A stretch of DNA of 64,000 nucleotides from the NCBI GenBank assembly GCA_015179025.1, contig WHUX01000122.1:1-64000 (forward strand), written 5' to 3'. Positions within the stretch are counted from its first letter, which is position 1. Each line of letters starts with the position of its first letter. The notes below the pieces were generated by a model. It was not told the origin of the DNA, made no database searches, and worked only from the letters and a program-made list of their open reading frames with translations. Origin of the DNA: Terfezia claveryi. Its lineage: Eukaryota; Ascomycota; Pezizomycetes; Pezizales; Pezizaceae. This document shows positions 23,196 to 32,993 of the stretch, one piece after another. A program made the position numbers and the translations under genes.

Positions 23196-23489
23196 CAGCG
23201 CTGGCTGCTTGACCTTCCGCCGACTGCTGGCTGGCTGCGTTATGTGTCATACCTGTGAAAAGAGGGGGTGCACGTGCTCTCGTGTTCTGTTGGTTTGTGC
23301 AGCCCTGGAAATATGTCGGTTGATGCGGCCGGGAAATATGTATTTATTGGTCGAAAGGCAGATTTGAGCACGCTGGTATAACAGATCAGCACATGCATGT
23401 TTCAGGCTACATAGGCCCGCTAGCCGTGCGTTTACCGAAGTGGGTAATAGGTGCATTGATGGCTGGCTTATTCATATGGACTTGTGCTT

Positions 23490-25790
23490 GTAAGAAACTC
23501 ATGCTTTTGGAGACTTATATATAAATATGTGAGAAACTCATGCTTTTGGAGATATATATATATATATGCGAGAAACTCGTGCTTTTGGAGACTTATATAT
23601 ATATATGCGAGAAACTCATGCTTTTGGAGATATATATATATATATGCGAGAAACTCGTGCTTTGGAGATATATATATAAGTATATATGCGAGAAACTCAT
23701 GCTTTTGGAGACTTATATTAATATATGCGAGAAACTCATACTTTTGGAGATATATATATATATATGTGAGAAACTCATGCTTTGGAGATATATATATTAG
23801 TATATATTTGAGAAACTCGTCCTTTTGAGATATATATATAAGTATATATGCGAGAAATTCATGCTTTTGGAGATATATATATATATATGCGAGAAACTCG
23901 TGCTTTGGAGATATATATATATATATATGTGAGAAACTCATGCTTTTGGAGACTTATATATATATATGCGAGAACTCATGCTTTTGGAGATATATATATA
24001 GATATGCGAGAAACTCGTGCTTTGGAGATATATATATAAGTATATATGCGAGAAACTTATGCTTTTGGAGACTTATATATATATATGCAAGAAACTCATG
24101 CTTTTGGAGATATATATATATATATGTGAGAAACTCGTGCTTTAGAGATATATATATATATATGCGAGAAACTCGTTCTTTTGGAGACATAGAGAAATGC
24201 AAGCATTCGCAGGCAAGACTAATATATATACATAGGCGAGAAGCTTATGCATTGGCAGCCTTTAGATCTACATGGAATCATTCTATAAGCCTCAAAACAA
24301 CGAGATTCTCATATATATATATATATATCTCCAAAGCACAAGTTTCCGTATATATATATATATATGCGAGAAACTCGTGCTTTGGAGATATATATATAAG
24401 TATATATGTGAGAAACTTATGCTTTTGGAGACTTATATATATATATGCAAGAAACTCATGCTTTTGGAGATATATATATATATATGTGAGAAACTCGTGC
24501 TTTAGAGATATATATATATATATGCGAGAAACTCGTTCTTTTGGAGACATAGAGAAATGCAAGCATTCGCAGGTAAGACTAATATATATGCATAGGCGAG
24601 AAGCTTATGCATTGGCAGCCTTTAGATCTACATGGAATCATTCTATAAGCCTCAAAACAACGAGATTCTCATATATATATATATATATCTCCAAAGCACA
24701 AGTTTCCGTATATATATATATATATGCGAGAAACTCATGCTTTTGGAGACTTATATATAAATATGTGAGAAACTCATGCTTTTGGAGATATATATATATA
24801 TATGCGAGAAACTCATACTTTTGGAGATATATATATATATATGTGAGAAACTCATGCTTTGGAGATATATATATTAGTATATATTTGAGAAACTCGTGCT
24901 TTGGAGATATATATATAAGTATATATGCGAGAAACTCATGCTTTTGGAGACTTATATTAATATATGCGAGAAACTCATACTTTTGGAGATATATATATAT
25001 ATATGTGAGAAACTCATGCTTTGGAGATATATATATTAGTATATATTTGAGAAACTCGTCCTTTTGAGATATATATATAAGTATATATGCGAGAAATTCA
25101 TGCTTTTGGAGATATATATATATATATGTGAGAAACTCGTGCTTTGGAGATATATATATATATATATGTGAGAAACTCATGCTTTTGGAGACTTATATAT
25201 ATATATGCGAGAACTCATGCTTTTGGAGATATATATATAGATATGCGAGAAACTCGTGCTTTGGAGATATATATATAAGTATATATGCGAGAAACTTATC
25301 CTTTTGGAGACTTATATATATATATGCAAGAAACTCATGCTTTTGGAGATATATATATATATATGTGAGAAACTCATGCTTTAGAGATATATATATATAT
25401 ATGCGAGAAACTCGTTCTTTTGGAGACATAGAGAAATGCAAGCATTCGCAGGCAAGACTAATATATATGCATAGGCGAGAAGCTTATGCATTGGCAGCCT
25501 TTAGATCTACATGGAATCATTCTATAAGCCTCAAAACAACGAGATTCTCATATATATATATATATATCTCCAAAGCACAAGTTTCCGTATATATATATAT
25601 ATATCTCCAAAAGCATGAGTTTCTCGCATATATATATATAAGTCTTCTAAAGCATGAGTTTCTCGCATATATACTTATATATATATCTCCAAAGTATGAC
25701 TTTCTTGCATATATATACATATATCTCCAAAAGCATGAGTTTCTCACATATATATATATAAGTCTCCAAAAGCATGAGTTTCCCGCAAGC
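23490..25790. repeat. AT-rich ~40-bp minisatellite with higher-order repeats
   Basis: Units GAGAAACTCATGCTTTTGGA plus (AT)n. A ~170-bp insert (GCAAGCATTCGCAGG ... CAAAACAACGAGATTCTC) recurs at about 24187, 24547 and 25425. 24361-24715 repeats 24001-24355 at 360-bp spacing, and a third copy begins near 25240. From about 25590 the units run in the opposite direction, marking the symmetry centre of the inverted repeat. Long open frames on both strands are a by-product of the period. Confidence 0.92.
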
Positions 25791-26082
25791 ACAAGTCCAT
25801 ATGAACAAGCCAGCTATCAGTGCACCTATTACCCACTTCAGTAAACCCATGGCTGGTGGGCCTATGTAGCCTGAAACATGCATGTGCTGATCTGTCACAC
25901 CAGCGTGCTCAAATCTGCCTTTCGACCAATCAACACATATTTTCCGGCCGTGTCAACCAACATATTTCCAGGGCTGCGTGAACCAACAGAACACAAGAGC
26001 ACGTGCACCCCCTGTTTTCACAGGTATGACAAATAATGCAGCCAGCCAGTAGTCGGCGGAAGGTCAAGCAGCCAGCGCTGAG

Positions 26083-27230
26083 GTTAGGACTCCCCCAGTG
26101 CACTCTCGAGATATCCCCTATCTATATGCACAGACATAGCCAGGTGCATGAACTCGCCAGACAACCCACGGACTCTATATGAAGACCTAGCTAATTGCTT
26201 TTAGGACGCCCAAAGTCCAGTTGCAAGATATCCTCAATCTATGTGTGCAGTCACAGGCATAGCTAGGTATGTGAACTCGCCAGAAACCAGTAGACTCTAT
26301 GTGGAGGCATTGCTAATTGCTCTTAGGATGCTCAAAGTGCAGTTGCGAGATATCCCCAATCTATATGCACAGAGAAGGTATAGCTAGGTACTGAACTCAC
26401 CAGAAACCAGCGGACTCTATTTGAAGGCATTGCTAATTGGTCTTAGGACGCCCAAAGTGCAGTTGCAAGATATCCCCAATCTATGTGCGCAGACACAGGC
26501 ATAGCTAGGTACGTGAACTCGCTAGAAACCAGCGGACTCTATGTGGAGGCATTGCTAATTGCTATTAGGACGCCCAAAGTGCAGTTGCGAGATATCCCCA
26601 ATCTATGTGTGCAGATACAGGCATAGCTAGGTACATGAACTCGCCAGAAAACCAGCGGACTCCATGTGAGGGCATTGTTAATTTCTCTTAGGACTCCGCC
26701 GAGATATCCCCTATCAATATTCACAGATATAGCTAGGTATGTGAACTCACTAGAAAACCAGTGGACTCTATGTGGAGGCATTGCTAATTGCTCTTAGAAC
26801 TCTGCAAGTGCCCTCCTGAGGTATCCCCTATCAATTACAGACATAGCTAGGTAAGTGAACTCACCAGAAAACCAGCAGACTCCATGTGAGGGCATTGCTA
26901 ATTGCTCTTAGGACTCCACAAGTGCACTCCCGAGATATGCCCTATCAATATGCATAAACATAGCTAGGTATGTGAACTCACCTAGCGGACTCCATGTGAG
27001 GGCATTGCTAATTGCTTTTAGGACTCTGCAAGTGCACTCCCGAGATATCCCCTATCAATATGCACAGACATAGCTAGGTACATGGACTCACTAGCAAATT
27101 CGCTGTAGGACTGCCTAGCTAATTGCTCTTAGGATACTCCCGAGATATCCCCAATCAATGTGCACAGACATAGCTAGGTACTGGACTCGCCAGCAAATCC
27201 GTGGACACTATGGGTCTGCCTAGCTAATTG
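26083..27230. repeat. ~120-bp tandem repeats, right arm (10 copies)
   Basis: Reverse complements of the left-arm units (CTAGGTACGTGAACTCGCCAG, GCATTGCTAATTGCTCTTAG, CGAGATATCCCC). Two more copies than the left arm, with the same inner/outer subtype order. Confidence 0.92.
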
Positions 27231-27829
27231 CTCTACTGCTAGAGGTTGCTCGTAGCAGTAGATAACTATATCAGCTCGGGCGGTTACTACTTTGGAGACT
27301 GCTGAGATTTGGGAACGGCTGGATTGTGGGAGGTATATGCACAGGACAGAGTCCTAGTGGGATCTATGATGGAATAGTTCGGTGGAAATACAAATATGGC
27401 TCATCAGTATATATAGAAGCTCAAGTTCACATAGTACATGCAATATATTGCTTATACCTAGCTGCCTTTGCTTGACTGCCCCTCTCTGCCTGGCTGCGTT
27501 TGCCTGGCTATTACCGTTATTCTCCACGTGCGCCAAATAGAGTGGAAATATTGTCTGTCAGGTAGTTGTGCCAGGGCGCACACCTGCGTTAACGAGGCAT
27601 ACTGTGCTCTTGTAACACCTGGACGTTGCATGACTATGGATTGGCGCCTGGGGGCAGAAACAGTATACGGCTAGAGGGCGGGGATGCACAAGATAGGGCA
27701 CCAGGGCGCTGTTCCACAACGCTGAATCCTAGGGCGCAAAGCCTCAGGGTACAGTGTCACGGCATGGATTGCATTAACAACTGGCTGCAGGGCGCGCGCT
27801 GCGAGGGAGCGGCGCCCGGGTAACAACAG

Positions 27830-28309
27830 TCTTCCGTGCTGCTCCGTTAACTGTCAGTTTGTTTTTAGAACATCACGGGCGTCGGGGGCCGCAAAGGCAA
27901 ACTGTAATTGTTTCTGATGCAGAGGGCATCACAGAATAGAGAGTCATCAAATGTTGGCGCAATGGAAGGGCTTCTTTTTGGGCCTGGCTGTTCAAATATT
28001 CATATTGCCCATATTAGTCCTATAACCATGAATTTTAAGAAATAGTTTATGATATCGGCATCTAATTTACATTTATTCCTTTTTCCATTTGTGAGTTATA
28101 GTAATGGTGCATTATGAGCAATCTGTAATAGTGCATCATAACTAATCTGTAATAAAATAGCCTAGAAACTGATTAATAGAGATTGTAAAAAAGAGTTGGC
28201 CTGATACCGCCACATAGTTGCCAAACCCATTGTGCCAAAAAGCCAAGAACCCAAATTTTGTTAAAGCCAAAAACCCACAGCAAAGATCCCACATTTTAAA
28301 GCCAAGAAG
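27830..28309. other. Non-coding flank of the inverted repeat
   Basis: No gene or repeat family recognised, apart from short direct repeats GTGCATTATGAGCAATCTGTAA / GTGCATCATAACTAATCTGTAA near 28110-28155. Confidence 0.4.
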
Positions 28310-28470
28310 TCATATTGAACCATCCATATCCAGCGATGCTAGAGGAAAATTCTTTTTAACCCTTTATGGAGCTACTGGGAAATGAACACAGATAGTCAAC
28401 CAAATACAGGCTCTGATCATGCAGGTAGAATAGGCTAGTCACTACCAACAAAACCAGAAACCTATACTTA
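28310..28470 (-). repeat. tRNA-derived SINE-like copy 2
   Basis: Matches 19360-19560 in the same orientation (TTTTGTTGGTAG, CCTATTCTAC, TGTGTTCATTTCCCAGTA, GGATGGTTCA) but is more decayed; the B-box is TGTTCATTTCC. Confidence 0.55.
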
Positions 28471-28685
28471 AGGGCTACTAAATTGTATTGTACTTGAATT
28501 ATATACTCTAATATGCTTTCACTGCTTATATGTTTTGCTTCTTATATGGGCTTATATCATGGCACCATATATCATGGACTCTTTTGTCACAGATTATTAC
28601 CTATATCGCAAGTGAAGCAGTTGAAGTCTAATTCGAAAGTCGAATGGAAAAGTGTCTGAGTCTCGATTAGGAATCTCTTTATCTG

Positions 28686-28985
28686 GGTTATATTATGGGT
28701 TATGTCACGAGTTATGTCATGAGTTATGTCATGAGTTATGTCACAGGTTATTACCTGCGACGCAGATGATATCATATAGATATCACGGGTAAGGATAAGC
28801 ATATATTTGGGCGATCATAGTTTTCATTCTTTATGCAAACGTCTTGTATTATAAGCCTTGGTAATACAGACTCTACCTTTTGGCCCATAGCTATACCCAT
28901 AGCCATAGCCATAGTTCTCGCACACTCCTTGGAATTGCATCTATAGTTATAGTCTTAGCTATCGACCTCTGCTATTATACTATAA
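28686..28985 (+). repeat. Decayed solo LTR of the element 1 family, with 12-bp minisatellite
   Basis: 28835-28982 follows the 3' half of the element 1 LTR (GCAAACGTCTTGTATTATAA, GGTAATACAGACTCT, CACTCCTTGGA, AGCTATCGACCT). Upstream, 28686-28752 is a 12-bp array (GTTATGTCACGA / GTTATGTCATGA), and 28753-28770 is a degenerate form of the LTR palindrome. No internal sequence is attached. Confidence 0.65.
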
Positions 28986-29084
28986 AGCAATATCTGCTTT
29001 TGCAGCTTATATCTATATATAGAAGGAAGGCACAGAACTCGTGACAAAGAAAACCCTACCAACATAGACCCATGACAAGATCAA

Positions 29085-29264
29085 TTATAGGAAATTCGGG
29101 TTCTTGGCAATTACCTGTCATCTTGGCGATTACTCATTATTAGGCGAAGTGGGTCGGGTTGGGTAGGGACCTCGCGTAACCTGTAGTGGGTTGGGTTGAG
29201 GCCTAGGAAACTCGCCCGATAGGGCGGGTTTATCTAGGTCGGGTTGAGTTGAAATCAACCCATG
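29085..29264. repeat. Subterminal end region, right (hAT-like)
   Basis: GGGTCGGGTTGGG, GTGGGTTGGGTTGAGG and GGTCGGGTTGAG motifs, with ATTCGGGTTCTTGGCAATTAC near the inner side. It resembles the reverse complement of 8876-9045. It is joined directly to the broken copia integrase at about 29265. Confidence 0.5.
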
Positions 29265-30914
29265 GCGTACGCTGTCAATGAGTGTGATAAAGTAGCTTGC
29301 TCCACCAAAAGAGGGTATGGGGAGTTTACCACTAAGATCTGAGTGAATAAGTTCAAGAATATTAGAGGCACAAGATATTGTAGACTTAGGGACAGAGTGA
29401 GTAGATTTGGTGAGTATGCATGGCTCATAATGATAGTTATCAGGGGGTGTTGGGAGAATATCACTGTCAGAGTAGAGTTCTTTATGCTTGAGGACAGTAA
29501 TGGCTTGATGATTGAATGACTGATACTAGTGATCGATTGTTTTTCGAAAGGAAGAAACCAATGCCTTTTCATTTGACTCAATAATAAACGGAAGACTTCT
29601 AACAAATTCTACTATAAATATCATAGAATCATTGCCTTTTTTCGTAACATGAAACCTAGAGTCCGTAGAAAAAGTGGAGAGATGAGATTGAACAGCATTC
29701 CAAGAAAATAGTGAGTAACCAAGAGAAGGAATATATTAAACATTGATAAGATGAACAGTAGAAGTAGAGCTATTAGGAAGTAGACAGTTAAGAAGGACTA
29801 TCCCTTTTCCTTTAGCTTCAAGGAGATTATTGCCAGCTCCTTCTACAGTTTCACTATCTTCTGAAAAGTTCTCGAAGTGTCCTATATTATTGGTCATGTG
29901 AGCACTACATACTGTATCGAATTTCCAGATAGTTTTTCAGGATGGGTTACTGACACTGAGAGCCTCGTCCTTGAAGCTACCAGAGCTGCCAACAATAAAT
30001 ACCTGTTCCTTCTTGTCTTCCTTCTTTTTGTCCTTCTTCTTATCCTCATTTGACTTCTTCAACTTCTGGCACTTCTGCCATGTATGACCTGTATATTTAC
30101 TGAGTTGATGCTTCTTGCAATAGGTGCATTCCACATCGGAGTCCTTGTTCTGTTGTTATGATTGCTGCTGTTGAGGCTTGCCTTTCTTCTTAAAGGAGGT
30201 AGAGAGAGCAGTGTCCCGTTTTTCAATTTCGGAACCAATAGAAAGAAGATATAGTTTTGCATCGGCATAAGTAAGGTTGGACTTGGTTGAGAGATTATCT
30301 ACGATATTAGAGTGATGTTCAATAAGGAAGGAGAGGAGGATGTCCCTTTTAACTTTGTCTTTATCAAGGAAAGTGCGGAGGGATTTTCAATATTCATCTG
30401 AAGAGCCAGTGAGAGAGTAAAGTCGAGACCACTCAGTCTCATATTGCTTAATAAAGTCGGTGAAGGAGGTAGTAGGAGTGTAAGTTGAGGCTAAGGTAAA
30501 GAGTGTATGCAGTTGATATATGAAGGAGAATAGAGTATCATAGTAATACTGGTCTTTGAGATGAGTCCAGATTTCGTATAGTGAATTAAACTTAGAGACG
30601 ACCTTTAGTATAGGTTTGCTGATAACCTGTATTAGCATGAGAATAGCTTGATTTTCCATAGCTATAAAGAGTTTTTTGTCTTCTTGTGTTGCATCTGTCA
30701 CAGGTTTAAGTCCTTCAATAACAAGTTCCTTACAACCCATACCTCTTATAATCATCTTGATAGTATCAGCCCAGTCTTCATAGTTGTCTTTGCTGGTAAG
30801 TGACTCGATATTGTCGAGTTTAACTGGAATAGGCTTGAAGTCTTTCAGTGGTCAGAAGATAGAAGGTACAGCCTTTTCTTTACCACCAGAACCAGAATTT
30901 GAACCAGATGCCAT
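29265..30914 (-). pseudogene. Ty1/copia gag-pol fragment
   Basis: Start ATG at 30914 (MASGSNSGSGGKEK). Gag of the copia type spans 30755-30200 (LVIEGLKPVTDATQEDKK, IWTHLKDQYY, FTDFIKQYETEWSRL). A nucleocapsid-like CTYCKKHQ region and a Lys-rich stretch lie at 30134-29990. The protease remnant is FDTVCSAHMTNN (family: DTGCSSHMT). The pre-integrase region and the start of integrase follow (YQSFNHQ, ELIHSDLSGKLPIPSFGGASYFITLID), broken at about 29265. RT and RNase H are missing. Several in-frame stops. Confidence 0.88.
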
Positions 30915-30993
30915 TGTATAGATATATATGGGAGTGAAGGTGAATGCAAGAAAGTTATTGAGTTGTCCTAAGCTATTCCGGGCTTATAACCTA

Positions 30994-31631
30994 TTGAAAG
31001 GTTACTATGAGCGGAGGTATCATGGTAGTAATTACGGAAGTAGTAGCAGTGGACAGTAGTGCTATAAAGCAGAGAGTACGAGAGAACAAAAGTGCAAGAG
31101 AGCAGATAGTAGAACTATATTGAGAGTAGATAGTCTATTGAGTCTAATCGAGAAGTATATAGAACTAGATACAGGAGTAGGAAAACTCATATATAATGGT
31201 ACAAGTTGAGGGTAAAGATCTAGTAAGAAAGTCTAAGTTACATAATCTAAGAATAGTATATAGTGCACATATGAATAAAGAAATACATAGAGGTGTACAA
31301 CTGAGACAGTAATATGAGTCAACGAATATAACAGAAAGTTATAGAAGTAGTGATCGTTGAGTTATGACAACTGAAACCAGTAAGCAGTAACCTTAAGTAG
31401 TAAAGCAGTATCATGCAATGATAATAGATACTAAGTTAGGAAAGTAAGCAAAGATAATAAGAATATGTGAACGACATATAAATACATGTGAAAGAAATAA
31501 TACAGAAGTCCTTAATCAGGTAGCAAGTGTCCATATTGGGTATCAGCATGATGTGTAAGTAATCGTAAGAGAGAATGATATATTGTATAGAAATACTTAA
31601 CTATATCGAAAGGAAATGATTATTTTCAACA
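30994..31631 (-). repeat. Probable 5' LTR of the copia element
   Basis: On the minus strand it begins TGTTGAAAATAATC and ends CCTTTCA, followed by ATAGGTTATAAGCCCGG, which looks like a copia primer-binding site. About 638 bp. There is no partner LTR to confirm the ends, because the 3' half is lost. Confidence 0.55.
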
Positions 31632-31638
31632 CAACCAT

Positions 31639-32287
31639 ACCTTCTCCCCAACAACTTAGGATCAGAGGAGCCACTGGGAGACCAGTGTCTCCACCAATCT
31701 TTGGGAGACAATCTCCTAACACTATCCAAAGGAGAAGGAGACTCCCTCCTCTCCAAATCACTACAACCAACCTCCCACCAAGGCAGGTGCAGGAGGTTGA
31801 TGGCACCAGGCCTGTCTAGCATGACAAAGAAGGCCTAAATGCAGTCTTTGAGGATGAAAGGTACAAAGCTACAGTTGAGAATGACCCTGAACCTGATGAA
31901 TCTAACATCCCACAAAGAAATTTCAGGCTCAGACAGCTCTAGCAGGAGCCAGCAGCAGTCCAAACTGCTGCCACCACTACCAGGGCCTAGGCCCAACAGC
32001 AATAACAAGAGGATGAAGAGAGAGGAAGGTCAGTTACAAGAAAACCCAAGTTTGAAGTGGTAATTAACAAAAGACCTAGTACATCCTCTCTCTCCACTCT
32101 TGCTACCCCTGAAGCAGAGGATCTACAGGAATGGACCTTTGTAGATCAATCCTCTGGCTCAGATGAACCTGAGGAATGGGAAAGAGTCAAGGAACCCATG
32201 ACTACAGAACTGATGGAACAGTCCTTGAGAAGGGCTAACAGGGGTTCTGTAGTTATGGGAAACCTTCAGGTGTGGAACCCCACTCAT
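31639..32287 (+). pseudogene. Element C pol linker, part 1
   Basis: Plus-strand coding remnant (DEPEEWERVKEPMTTELMEQ, NLQVWNPTH), interrupted at 32287 by element B. With element B and one target-site copy removed, the reading frame runs straight on at 41255 (WNPTH then EGTLKRR). By comparison with element B it is the linker between RNase H and integrase. The RT half of element C is not in the window. Confidence 0.65.
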
Positions 32288-32965
32288 TATAATGAATGGT
32301 ACTAGATAGTATTCATTCGGTACCATTTATACAATCTATATCCATAGGCACGGACGTTTGTGTATTTCGGTTCTGCTGAGGTAAGACCTCAGAAGGGTAG
32401 GGAGATTACTATGTGGGACATTCCCGAGGGGAACAGTAATTAACTGGGGTAATTTATCTTATATGAGTTGTGCTATCTAAGCTATATGATCTTAATCTGA
32501 TTGAAATATAGGCTTGCTTGCTCTGAGTGCTTGCTTGGTTGCTTCTTGTCTTTCTGTAGATTCCAGAGGGAATCTAGCGGCCTATTTATACTCCTCTGAG
32601 ATCTGATGACTAAGGAAATAAATACAATAAAGGGTGGCACACCAGAAGGTGGTGTGCTGTACAAAAGGGGTCATGTGGCCATAGTAATGAGTCACAAACC
32701 TTAAACGATAGTCATGTGGCCATAGTAATGAGTCACATGCCTTAAACAGAGGTCACGCGGCCATAATGAGGGTGTCTTCATATGGCAAGTGCCATGGAAC
32801 TTCCCATGGCAAATTCTGCATGCTACAGACACTTATAAAGCAATAGGAGGTAGTAGAAGGCTAGTCCTTCAACCGAGACCTTAGTTACATAACATAGTAG
32901 TAATATAGGAAATACAAAAATATATAATCAATTATATAAGCAATGAAACAACGTTCTCCATTACA
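32288..32965 (-). repeat. 3' LTR of element B (678 bp)
   Basis: Same length as 40572-41249 and nearly identical; differences noted near the start are all transitions (TATAATG for TGTAATG, CCATAGGCACG for CCGTAGGCATG). Ends ATTACA. Flanked outside by CTCAT, against CTCTT beyond the other LTR, a 5-bp target duplication with one mismatch. A GTGGGGA polypurine tract lies next to it on the minus strand (32966-32975). Confidence 0.93.
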
Positions 32966-32993
32966 GTTCCCCACATAGAAGGATTTCCTATCC

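Larger units (their letters stand above)
21660..27825. repeat. Foldback-like giant inverted repeat
   Basis: The left arm (21660 to about 23515) and right arm (about 25780-27825) are reverse complements at clear but imperfect identity. Outward to inward each arm has: about 630 bp of GC-rich unique sequence (CCCTGGCACAAC, CAATCCAT), an array of ~120-bp tandem repeats (8 copies left, 10 right), about 330 bp of unique sequence (CGTGCTCT, CATGCATGTTTCAGGCTACATA), then the AT-rich minisatellite centre. Long inverted repeats built from tandem subrepeats are the hallmark of Foldback-type elements. No transposase is visible inside. The arms differ in copy number, which argues against a simple assembly palindrome. 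Outer ends and target duplication were not resolved. Confidence 0.85.

Noticed and set aside
23468..25844. Long open frames on both strands (up to 375 codons) in the AT-rich centre
   Set aside because: They translate the ~40-bp minisatellite (recurring Y-I-Y and N-S-C-F units), exist on both strands and follow the repeat period; no start context, introns or family signal.
8876..29264. CRISPR array, or bacterial or phage origin for the many regular repeats
   Set aside because: No constant repeat with unique equal-length spacers; introns and eukaryotic transposon families show the DNA is fungal.
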